Assembly (NCBI GenBank): GCA_007258455.2
Contig: VDFB02344277.1
Span: forward strand, 118,664-182,663
Direction: 5' to 3'
Source: Sequoia sempervirens
Taxonomy: Eukaryota > Streptophyta > Pinopsida > Cupressales > Cupressaceae
Length of the DNA stretch: 64,000 bases
A program made the position numbers and the translations under genes. This document shows positions 1 through 10,345 of the stretch, piece by piece; the first letter of the stretch is position 1; every line of letters begins with the position of its first letter. The notes below the pieces were generated by a model that searched no databases, was not told where the DNA came from, and saw only the letters and a list, made by a program, of their open reading frames with translations.

Positions 1-1607
1 ATATCACTGGTTACCAAATATTTGTCCATACAAATCATACAGTAATAAGGTACCTCATGAATAAACCTATCATATCTGGCAGATTAGCAAGATGGCTCAT
101 ATTGTTGTAGGAATTTGATATCACAGTCATTGATAAGCCAAGTCGGGCTAATGTAGTGGTTGATTTCTTGTCAAGACTTCAAACAACTACACCCGCCACC
201 CCTGAGGTAATTGATTGCAACTTTCCTGATGACTATCTATTTTCTATTGCTATTCAAACTCCATGGTATGCAAATATTGCAAATTATCTAGCAACCAACA
301 AGATCCCAGCTCACTTCTCACCAAAGGAAAGGCAATTGTTGGTGGAGAAAAGTTTTAACTTTTCATGGATTGTAGATTGTTTATTTTATACAGGACCTGG
401 TCAAGTCATGAGAAGATGTGTTAGGGAAGATGAGACCTATGACATTTTGCATGTCTGTCATGATGAGCCATGCGGTGGGCACTTTGCAGCCAAGAGAACA
501 TCTATGAAAGTGCTAACTACAGGATACTATTGGCCCACACAACATAAAGATGCAGCAGCCTACACTGGTGAATGTGATAGATGTCAACGCATGGGGAGAC
601 CAACAAGGTCTAATGAAATGCCCTTGTATCCTCAAGTGGTAGTTAGTCCCTTTAACAAGTGGGGCATGGATTTTGTTGGGCCTATTGATCCTCCATCCAA
701 TGGGAAATCATATATTTTGGTTTGTACTGATTATGTAACCAAGTGGGTGGAAGTGAAAGCAATGACACATGTTTGTGATAATAAGGTTGTTGAGTTCTTG
801 TATGAGCAGATTTTTACTCGGTTTGGAGTCCCAAGGGAACTTGTTACTAATCAAGGAGCTCAGTTTACATCTAATTTAATCACTACACTGATGAATGATT
901 ACAAGATCAGGCACAAAAAGTCTAGCCCCTATCACCCTCAAGCCAATGGTCAGGCAAAGGTTACCAATAGAGAAATTGAGGTAATCATTACTAAGACAGT
1001 ATAGTTACACAAGAAGGATTGGAGCAACCGCCTTCCTGAAGCAGTCTGGGCCTATAGGACAACATGGAAAATAACTACAACATTCACTCCTTTTGAGTTA
1101 CTCTATGGAAAAACTGTCATGTTGCCAATAGAGTTTGAACATAAAACCTTAAGGACTTCTCTCCAGCTCAACATTGATATTTTAGAAGCCCAAAAGGAAT
1201 GCCTCTTGCAGCTGAATGCATTGGATGAGATAAGGAAAGCTTCCCTCCAGCATACAAAAACCATACAACAGCAACGAAAAAAATGGCATGACCACCATAT
1301 CCGAACTAAGCAATTCTCTACTGGCGATTGGGTGCTGCTTTATGACTCCAGGTATAAAGAAAATCAAGGTAAACTCACCACACGATGGCTTGGTCCTTAT
1401 GAAATAGAAACTATATTTGATAATGGTTCAGTTCAATTAGTCACAATAGACCCTGTTCGATTCAAGCTACTAGTTAATGGACACCATCTTAGGTTGTATC
1501 ATAAGCCAACATCTAAAGAAGAATTTATGAAGCAGTTTGTTTCGGATACACCCACTGATCTTCTTGCAACAAAAGGCTTCGGCCTTTTTCTTGCAGCTTC
1601 ACTTTAA
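1..1607 (+). pseudogene. Ty3/gypsy pol 3' part: RNase H end plus integrase
   Basis: Remains of a retrotransposon polyprotein. The frame runs from the end of RNase H (1-150, ending in the VVDFLSRL version of the usual VADxLSR boundary) into the H2C2 zinc-binding region of integrase (about 440-590: HVCHDEPCGGH, then CDRC), the integrase core (about 650-960) and a C-terminal domain (1119-1550). Two in-frame UAG codons break it, at 108-110 (a CAG-type position) and 1002-1004; no frameshift is seen. In the core the first catalytic Asp is present (codon 669-671, GMDFVGP). The second is Asn (849-851, VTNQGAQF) and the expected Glu is Lys (957-959, NGQAKVTN), so the enzyme would be inactive even without the stops. 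The 5' part of the element lies outside the window. Confidence 0.9.
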
Positions 1608-3475
1608 TCCTATAATGCATGCTCATAATAAAGGTTTCCTTTCTAAGGAAACCATTTTCTTTGTTTTTCATCCATCACCACCATTCATTTCCTTTTCTTC
1701 CACGTCACCCATCCATGTCATCCATCCATCCGTACCACCCTCATTTATGATTTCAACTTCCAGTCATCAGTTCATGCTACAACTATGATCTTTTCCAGCA
1801 TGTACGAGCATTTATTACAAGGTACACAACATCTTTTATTATCACATCATTTATTTATTTCATTTATTCATTAATTCCAATGCACCTATCGGTCATCATT
1901 GCCTGATCTTCGCCTATCCTTTCCCACATGTCAAATTTTAAGTAGGGGGCTCTGCTAATCCATTTGTACTTTTTTTATGCCGTTGTCACAACTGCCAAGA
2001 TCTTCTTTTTTATTACTTACCAAAAATGATTGCGTGTTTCCATCCTAAACAACAATTAACTGCTTGATCTGAATAGTTGTTAACAATCATTTCATGCAAT
2101 TATTTTTTGTCATTCTTGGAAAAGTAAAGAAAAGTGACGGTAAGGTAGAAAGAAGTTTGTCAGAAAGAAGTTTTTCAGAAAAAGTTTTTCAAATTTCCAG
2201 AGGAAGTTCAAATTTCAAGAATCTCAGTTGGAATAATTTGTGAATATGGGAGCAACCGCCTTCCTGAAGCAGTCTGGGCCTATAGGACAACATGGAAAAT
2301 AACTACAACATTCACTCCTTCTGAGTTACTCTATGGAAAAACTGTCATGTTGCCAATAGAGTTTGAACATAAAACCTTAAGGACTTCTCTCCAGCTCAAC
2401 ATTGATATTTTAGAAGCCCAAAAGGAATGCCTCTTGCAGCTGAATGCATTGGATGAGATAAGGAAAGCTTCCCTCCAGCATACAAAAACCATACAGTAGC
2501 AACGAAAAAATGGCATGACCACCATATCCGAACTAAGCAATTCTCTACTGGTGATTGGGTGCTGCTTTATGACTCCAGGTATAAAGAAAATCAAGGTAAA
2601 CTCACCACACGATGGCTTGGTCCTTATGAAATAGAAACTATATTTGATAATGGTTTAGTTCAATTAGTCACAATAGACCCTGTTCGATTCAAGCTACTAG
2701 TTAATGGACACCATCTTAGGTTGTATCATAAGCCAACATCTAAAGAAGAATTTATGAAGCGGTTTGTTTCAGATACACCCACTGATCTTCTTGCAACAAA
2801 AGGCTTCGTCCTTTTTCTTGCAGCTTCACTTTAATCCTATAATGCATGCTCATAATAAAGGTTTCCTTTCTAAGGAAACCATTTTCTTTGTTTTTCATCC
2901 ATCACCACCATTCATTTCCTTTTCTTCCACGTCACCCATCCATGTCATCCATCCATCCGTACCACCCTCATTTATGATTTCAACTTCCAGTCATCAGTTC
3001 ATGCTACAACTATGATCTTTTCCAGCATGTACGAGCATTTATTACAAGGTACACAACATCTTTTATTATCACATCATTTATTTATTTCATTTATTCATTA
3101 ATTCCAATGCACCTATCGGTCATCATTGCCTGATCTTCGCCTATCCTTTCCCACATGTCAAATTTTAAGTAGGGGGCTCTGCTAATCCATTTGTACTTTT
3201 TTTATGCCGTTGTCACAACTGCCAAGATCTTCTTTTTTATTACTTACCAAAAATGATTGCGTGTTTCCATCCTAAACAACAATTAACTGCTTGATCTGAA
3301 TAGTTGTTAACAATCATTTCATGCAATTATTTTTTGTCATTCTTGGAAAAGTAAAGAAAAGTGACGGTAAGGTAGAAAGAAGTTTGTCAGAAAGAAGTTT
3401 TTCAGAAAAAGTTTTTCAAATTTCCAGAGGAAGTTCAAATTTCAAGAATCTCAGTTGGAATAATTTGTGAATATG
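1021..3475 (+). repeat. 1.23-kb tandem duplication (2 copies) inside the element
   Basis: Copy 1 is 1021-2248 and copy 2 is 2249-3475. Each holds the integrase C-terminus, a non-coding spacer with a polypurine-like AAGTAGGGGGC (near 1940 and 3167) and the start of the region before the post-integrase ORF. I count about eight substitutions and one deleted A between copies, so the duplication is recent. The junction at 2248/2249 joins GAATATG to GGAGCAACC, and the outer ends are GATTGGAGC and GAATATGGG, so only a G-rich microhomology is shared. This is not an LTR pair. Confidence 0.93.
2249..2834 (+). pseudogene. Second copy of the integrase C-terminal segment
   Basis: Duplicate of 1021-1607. 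It starts in mid-domain with no integrase core ahead of it. A UAG (in CAGTAGCAACG, near 2497) and a one-base deletion in the following A run break the frame, which reopens as 2559-2834. It cannot make an integrase and is a product of the tandem duplication. Confidence 0.88.
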
Positions 3476-5967
3476 GGTGGCCAATTAGTGAGACATGAGC
3501 CTACAACTCATGAACCTTTGACGCACAATCCTCAAACAGTACAGGAATTCAGTAATTATGGATGGTTGAATTATTTTCTGAGGATAGATTCCTTTAATGA
3601 GGAAGCTGCAGGTGAGTTCTTGAGAACTCTTTCAGAAGGAGAAGCTACAGTATGGGGTCTGATAGTAGCTATTATAGAAGAACAAATTGTGGAAGTAACT
3701 AGGTTTCTGGCGATAGGAGAAATTTTTCCTTCAGGAAGGGATGTTTTCTCTGCTAGGGCAGAGTTCACAATACCCACAGATGGACCCTTGGAGGCTTCTA
3801 AACAAGGATGCAAACGGGTATCACTGCCTCCTCCATACTCGGAATATGTCAATTTCATAATCAGGTATTTGAACTATGAAGGACATTTTTCCTTTTTGCA
3901 TTTCTACCATTTTAAATTATTAAGTCATATGAGGCATGGTTTAGTTTTTAATGTTCCAAATTTTCTGTTAAACCTTTTGCAACAATGTGCCCATGAAACC
4001 TAGAAGAGTAGAAACAACTCTATTGCCCATCATGCCCTTATTAAATTTTTGATTAAGCATTCCCTGAGGGATGTGTAACCCCTTTCTTGGCAAGAATTTG
4101 TTGCCCATAAGGGTTTGCAACTTCCAGAGCCTCCTAGAGCGCTCCCTGCTCAACATAGGAAAAAGAAAAGATGAGCAGAATCTACAAGTAGGGAAGCTGA
4201 GCAAGAATCACCTGCTCCTGCAGCACCTAGTCCTACAGCCTCTGCACCAGAACCCCCTACCCAAGTATAAACTAGGTCTGATAGTAGAAAAAAAAAGGAA
4301 AAACGAAGGTTGGAGAGTCATCTAGGGCAGAACAAACCCCATAATCTGACCCTCGTGTTCAAAAGAGAAAATGTTCTACTCCTGTAGCACCTTCCCCTAT
4401 ATCAATTTCTCTTACAACAATGCATGTTGCTACTGAAGTTTCACCATCATCCTCTCCTCCTGAGCCTGAATCCTCTAGGCGAGGTAGGAAGAGGAAAGCC
4501 ACAAAAGTATCTTCTGCAACATTGCCAAAAAGAGCTTCAACAAGGAAGCAGCGTAAAGTTACCTCCACTCCTCCTCAACCTGAAATTATAGTAATTTATG
4601 AGGAATCAAAAGAATCCAACCATGATGATTCTTAGAATATATTGAGGATGTTGAACAAAGTCCAGTTGCTATGGAAGTTGAAGAAGCACAAAAAGATAAT
4701 AATGAAAGGGGGATGCCAAGTCTTGATGACTTGTTCAAAGCAGTTAGGAAAGTTCAGAAGAAGCACAATCTCTTCCTGTGCAACAATAGGAAACCATCTT
4801 GCAACAAGAAGAAGAACAGCTTGGACAATCTGAAGTGTCTAATGAGACTCCATCACCCCTTGGAACCTGCAAAGCATTGGTTGTCTATAAAGGACATTAT
4901 GATTGAGTATTTGGAATATCATAGGACTACATGGAGACCTGTCACATTCCAAACTTTGAGTTTCTGCCATTTGGGAAAAACTGAAATTCAACAAAGCCTT
5001 TGGGAGGAGGAGAAAAATAAATTAAAAAGAGAAATTGAAAAACAAAAACAAGAGATTTGAGAAATGAAAAAGAAAATGGATGAAATGATGCAGATCATTG
5101 GCAAGATTATGGAATGTAGGCCACCGCCAAGGGTATATGCCATGTGTCTTAAAGAACAATTTCTTAGGTTTCAATTAATGAGAATTTCAAGAAATTTGGA
5201 TCTTGTTATTCATACAGCTCAGGAATTCTATGATGCATACCATGTAGCGCCTAATTGGTTGAAAAATTCCTTATGTGAATTTTATTTGCATGGTTTGATA
5301 ATTCCTTCTAAAACAGAGTGGAATCCACTTCTTTATATTGGTGATATTCATTTGAGGTCACTCATGTCTTTGGCGGCCAATGAAACTAATTATGGGAAAC
5401 AATTAGAAGCTTATGAAGAGGCTGAGAGAAATGAACCAATACCACTGCGACCTGAAAGTTCAGATCCCCACACAATTTTGAGAACTTGGCTTCATGTTGT
5501 GTATGGATTTAATGATTGGAATGTAAGAATGAAGATATTTGGTATCAAGAAGCAGGTATATGATGAATTCAAAGGCCAACCATATTTGTTTTAGAAGCTT
5601 GCATCTTCCAGGATTGAGGCAAGATGGGAAAGACTGACTGTTGGTCTAAGGAAATCTAAGCCTCATAGCCCTTTGAATTTTAAAGCAACCCTTGGAAGAA
5701 TAGAGAAGTACATGTAGCTTGGTCTACAGAAAAGGTTTGAGTTGTGGCTACCATTGACATTTCATCCCCCAATTTTGATATGGCCACTTTATCCTTATCG
5801 AGCTACATATGTTAATAAGAATACAGAAACCTGCAGATATGACAAGTGGTAAAACTTCAGAGGTTTCTACTACAAATTCAGGACTTCATTGCAAGGCCAT
5901 ATTGCACCTACTGATCTCAGAGAAACAACTAGAAAGCTTAATGTTGGAGGACCATCATTAGGATAAG
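3473..5967 (+). pseudogene. Long extra ORF after integrase, function unknown
   Basis: Between integrase and the 3' LTR lies about 2.5 kb of decayed coding sequence that I do not assign to a named family. The start is ATG at 3473. In order it shows an N-terminal region that looks globular (about 3560-3990, containing FLAIGEIFPSGRDVF), a Ser/Pro/Lys-rich linker with basic clusters such as RRGRKRKATK (about 4480-4510, possibly a nuclear localisation signal), a charged coiled-coil-like stretch (about 5000-5120, KLKREIEKQKQEI), and a C-terminal region (5064-5594, continuing to about 5965). Several stops and at least two frameshifts break it. Some plant Ty3/gypsy lineages carry extra ORFs, so this was probably an accessory protein of the element; that role is inference. 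Confidence 0.6.
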
Positions 5968-5978
5968 TAGGGGGCAGA
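5964..5978 (+). other. Polypurine tract before the 3' LTR
   Basis: AAGTAGGGGGCAGA directly precedes a TG that starts the LTR-like sequence at 5979. The same AAGTAGGGGGC core occurs inside both copies of the upstream tandem duplication. This would prime plus-strand DNA synthesis. Confidence 0.65.
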
Positions 5979-7070
5979 TGATGAGCTTGAAATATGCTCA
6001 TAATTTGAATATTATAATACCCTTACTCTTATTGTTGATGGTTGTTTTAACTCTTTGATTAAAGACTTTTTATTTAAAATTAGGTAGAATCCTATAGCTA
6101 CACAATCATATATTCTTGTAGCTTAATATCCATGTGTCTATATTAATTACCCTGTTTGACCTCCCGAATGACTGATATAATGCATGTGGTTTTTGGATAA
6201 TGAAATAGATTTAATGTTTGATTAATGAATGTATCGTGTTGTTTGCCATGCATGCTTTCTTTTCACTTTTGTTGCCTTGTACATCGCAGGTTGTTGAAGG
6301 AAGCATGAACGAGTCAAGCACAACGGATTTTGGCCCTACAGTAAAGTCCATTTCTAGCATGGTGTCGAGGAAGATGTTTCAGCGAAGACTCTCTGACCAG
6401 GTCGTTGGGAAGAAATCTAAATGATCATTAATCTAGGAAGAGTGGAATGCTAAATTCTCTCTGAGTCATGTTGAACAGTTATGCCTTCATGAGAAATTTG
6501 TCCCTCGATTTTAGGATGTATTCATGTCCACGTCTTTCTCTATTAGAGTTAGGTAGTTAGTTGTTTTTCAAATATAAATAAGTGTTCCTCCTGCGCGAGT
6601 GAACAACAGAGTGTGTTAGAGTTAGTATTATAATAAGAAACATAGTTCTTGTGTTAGTTTTCTTATAAGCAGAATAATCAATGTATTAGATTCCAAGTTT
6701 ATGAATAAAAGCTGATGAAGTTTTGAGTTCAATATTTGCATAAACTAGTTGATGCTTGCTAAGGGGGCCCACTTAGTAAGTATCTATAGTTAGTTGTTTA
6801 TTTCCTGTTAATCAGAAGTTAGATTTCAGTTTTAAAAGTTTAAGCATAAACTCAGTCTTATATTGTTCCTGCAGCATCGGGAATCCATCCATGTGTTTGT
6901 TCCTCCAGCATAAGGCCAGTTCATAGTTTGTTTCGCAGTAGTAGTTGACATGATTTTTGTTTTGCTTAAGTTATGAAGACTTTGCATTATATTCTTGCAA
7001 CATAGGTAGAATTCCTTTCAAGCATTTATTTCTGGTAAATCGTGACTAAAACTGGTTCTTAGTGCACATA
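5979..7070 (+). mobile_element. 3' LTR of the first Ty3/gypsy element (right end approximate)
   Basis: Non-coding sequence starting TGATGAGCTT after the polypurine tract. A TATA box (TATAAATA, 6573-6580) would divide U3 from R. The mate LTR is outside the window, so the right border could not be fixed and no target-site duplication could be tested. The short ORF 6218-6424 lies inside and has no recognisable content. Confidence 0.5.
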
Positions 7071-7296
7071 CAGTGCCACTCCATTTCAAGTATACATTCC
7101 CTGGTTTGACAAAGTAAATGAATGGCCATAAGAAGATGTTAGTCGCTTGTCAAAATGTCCAATTCCCAGGTTAGGATTTTCCATGACTTTATATCCTTTT
7201 GTGGGTCCAACCAAACCACCCCTACACCATTGGACATGCTTTTTCAATTTGTAATCATTATCCATTTTTCCTCATGTTTGGTGGTTGAAATGTCCA

Positions 7297-8058
7297 CCTA
7301 ACAGGGCTTTTCAGCCTCCCATGGCAGAGATTGAGTATGGGGAACTGCAAGAGGGAAATCTTTGATCTTATGATCAATAGATTGACACTAATAACAAGTG
7401 TTGGGAAGATTGAAATATGTGACCTTATGGGTATGCTGAGAATTACCAATTTGAATATCAATGAACTCCTTCAATTCTTGTGAAAGGTCAACTTCAACAC
7501 AAACTCACTTTTGAGGGCAAGCTTGAAAACTTGTTGAGTTCGACACAAATGAATTTTTGCAAGGAGGGCGCAATATGATGCAGAAAATGTAAGCATGGAA
7601 AAGGAAAACCAGGAAACTTGATCCAAACTAGAACCTATAACTTTTTGTCTTCAGACACAAAAATCTTGAGTCAAAGGTTGGAAATCCAATAGAGAGGACC
7701 AAAAAAGTCGAGGACCATGGTTTAAGATTGCCTAAACATAACTAACATCTGGAAAAGAAAAAAGAAAAAAATCCTTTGGTCAAATTTTGTACCATATCAA
7801 GGCAGACCCCATGAGGGACCCATGCCTTTTGGACCCATTATTTTAGCACACTTTCAAGGGGAGTCCTCCCAACAAAATAGCCAACAAGAGTATGTTGTTC
7901 TAACCATTGACATGTTGAATCAAAATTTGAGATGGGAAAAACCACATCTGTTAGAGTGTCAAAAGACTTACCTTGTGGAACACTTTTGGAAAAAAAATTT
8001 GGGGTCGTTTATTCAAAGGAGGAGCCATTGTGCAGAACCATCAAACCACCAATACTAG
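7297..8058 (-). pseudogene. DUF4283 / zinc-knuckle (LINE-type gag) fragment
   Basis: Read on the minus strand from about 8058 downwards, three frames together give the order seen in plant DUF4283 proteins: a segment with EQHTLVGYFVGRTPLESV (about 7850-7905), KAWVPHG, a VWIKFPGFPFPCLHFLHHIA segment (about 7560-7620), and a degenerate knuckle CYxCQSIDHKIKDFP near 7370. Frameshifts and stops prevent translation. DUF4283 with a CCHC_4-type zinc finger is typical of ORF1 of plant LINEs and of proteins derived from them. No reverse transcriptase of LINE type is seen next to it, so this is an isolated fragment. Confidence 0.65.
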
Positions 8059-8462
8059 CAAGAACTGTTGGGTTGTAGTCAGTCGTAGGAATAAAAAAGC
8101 AATAAAAACCCATTGTAAATGTGGTTGTACAACACAAAGTAAATAAATCATGCACTTGAGGTGCGGTATGATGTAAGAGAGGCCAAGGATGACCACAAAA
8201 ATAAGAAACCCTAGCAGAGCTCAAAACCATTATATCTCAATGTATTGCAAACCTGATTTTCATCAACCAATGCTTCTACAATATTTTTGACTCTAAAATT
8301 GTAAACTCAAACACCTTATCCAAGACCTTATTGAAGGAGAAATCAATGTTGATAAAAAATTTGGGAATGACTATCTAGGAATCTATAAAAAATCCTATGC
8401 CTACATGGAAAAGCAAAATATTTGGGAAAGGCATCAAGTTTAAACAATATAAGCTATACTTA

Positions 8463-9178
8463 TGATAACACAAAAATACACAATCGTGTTATTCACCCAT
8501 CACAACATGAGGAATTAGGCATGCATCAAGACACCTTCTTAAACTAAAGTCAAAATCAATCAACAGTGTTTAATAATGTTTCATATCGAGATGGCATCAA
8601 ATATGTCTTAGATCACAATCTTATTCCCTCATATGACTCCATGATTGGACACGTTGAAGAAGTTCCAAAGTAGCAAGAAGCACCCCTTACTATATCCATA
8701 TCCACTCACACTTGTGAAGAGTCTTATGTTGATGTTATAACATCTACCTAAGAGACATGTCAAGAAGATACTCTTGAGTATAATTAAATTAGCTCTAAAT
8801 CAAGTCAAGATCAAGATCTTATACCCTCACAACATTATCATGAGTTACAAAATATCTTACAATCCATAAGTGACGGTTGCTCTATCATTACTCAAGAAGA
8901 AGAGCTCGCTTCACCAAAGTATTATCATGATTTGATGAACATCTTTCAATCTATTCAAAATTTCAAGGATATACCAGACACTACCCATGAGATGTTTCCT
9001 TCTGATGGAGATATAGACATTCTTCATCCAAAACTATAGTCTTTCACTCTTGAAATTGTCACACAAGAGCAAAAAATGGTAGAAATTATTGATTCGTGCA
9101 TTCATTGTGAGTCATGGACATCTCTTGAATCAATATCAACAAATGATACATACTGTAGAGACTTTAAAATGTCCTGAA
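8463..9178 (+). pseudogene. Decayed acidic Ser/Thr-rich ORF, probably retroelement-derived
   Basis: One plus-strand frame reads about 235 codons with only UAA/UAG interruptions (5 in total, for example after EEVPK, after DVITST and after DILHPKL) and no frameshift. The peptide is rich in Asp, Glu, Ser and Gln and includes two related stretches, QHYHELQNILQSI and KYYHDLMNIFQSI. It continues into the TGTAGAGAC that I take as the left end of an LTR at 9153. I recognise no family; similar acidic linkers lie beside the protease at 60-61 kb. Confidence 0.45.
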
Positions 9179-9562
9179 TGATATCATGCACTCAAATCAA
9201 ATATACTAACACTGTTTCGTTCTCAAATCCGTCCTCTTTTTGCTTGATTAATTAAATTAGCCTAAATATTTAATTAATTACATCATTTTCATCTATTAAC
9301 GTAATTGATTTAATCGAGTTAATTCACCCCCTTCCATACTAACATTTCATCCTATTAAATTAAAATAATTATTTAATTTAAATCTCTAAGTCCTCTTATT
9401 TAATTAAATAACCCTAAGTTATTTAATTAAATGTCATTTCACTTTCCCTCTTTCATTAAATCATTTTATTTAATGAATATCATATAATTCTTCTAAAATT
9501 GCATAATTAACATTTTTTTAATTATTCAATTACTAATAAATCTAATCCCCCCACTTGCAAGG

Positions 9563-9696
9563 GAATATTCCTCCTTTGAACATTCCTCCAAAAGGAATAT
9601 TCCTTCCCTTTTTGTACAATTAAACTTTGTTTTAATATTTTCCCTCACCCATGAGAATATTCTCTTTCCTCACTCATTTGAAAAAGGGGAATATTC
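9563..9696 (+). promoter_or_regulatory. Cluster of five heat-shock-element cores in U3
   Basis: GAATATTC occurs at 9563-9570, 9595-9602, 9655-9662 and 9689-9696, and GAACATTC at 9578-9585. All fit GAAnnTTC, the inverted unit bound by heat-shock factors; the first three sit about 15-17 bp apart. They lie about 225-360 bp upstream of the TATA box. Binding is inferred from sequence only. Confidence 0.6.
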
Positions 9697-9920
9697 CTTT
9701 TCTATAACAAACTTACTTGACTTAATGTGCAAGTTAACTTACAAGAGTTCTTGTGCAAGTTAAAAGTGTGTTTGTTTGGATAAAGGTGAACCCTTGATTA
9801 AATCTCATCATTGATTCTCATCTGTTGACGAGAATCCATGATCCATGCCTCCAACTTCTTCCATCCTTGACCATTGATTAACCTTTTTAATCTCAACCCT
9901 TCATTTATCATTTGCTTTCC

Positions 9921-9928
9921 TATAAATA
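9921..9928 (+). promoter_or_regulatory. TATA box of the LTR
   Basis: TATAAATA preceded by TTTCC and followed by GGTCAC. It is placed between the motif-rich U3 and the presumed R region, as expected for an LTR promoter. Confidence 0.55.
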
Positions 9929-10345
9929 GGTCACTATTTGGAGATAAATCGATCCATCTTTTTCAGAGCAAACTCATGTTGTTGAAATCATTCACACTCG
10001 TACTCATATTTAGCATTTATTTAGTATCATTTTTAGTTTAATTACTTGCATTAAATAGCTTAGCTTCCATTAATGGCTTCCATGATAACGTAGATGCATA
10101 CATTTAGCTTGTTTATTAATTAGGGTTTCAATCTTTTGGCTTAAAATCTATTTAGATTAGCTTTACACTCACACATCTTGATCATCTTAGCATAAATCAT
10201 GATTAAATAGTTTGCATCATGTTAGTTAGCTTTAAATCATGTTTCATCACACATATTACAATGGTTTCATCAATTTTCTTCATTAAAACTAATTGAAACA
10301 AGTTCATTATCCAAGGGATTGGGAAAGGGTCATTGTTCCACATCA

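Larger units (their letters stand above)
9153..10345 (+). mobile_element. LTR with AT-rich U3 (heat-shock-element type)
   Basis: Sequence from TGTAGAGACTTTAAAATG to CCACATCA. U3 is full of TTTAATTAAA-like blocks, followed by five GAAnnTTC cores, then a TATA box and a region rich in short Ts. A second LTR of the same organisation lies on the minus strand at 62548-63360 and shares the end segment (GGGATTGGGAAAG close to CCACATCA, followed by ACACCA.TCCCCC). No matching second LTR is nearby and no target-site duplication was found, so it may be a 5' LTR of a truncated element or a solo LTR. Borders are approximate. Confidence 0.6.
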
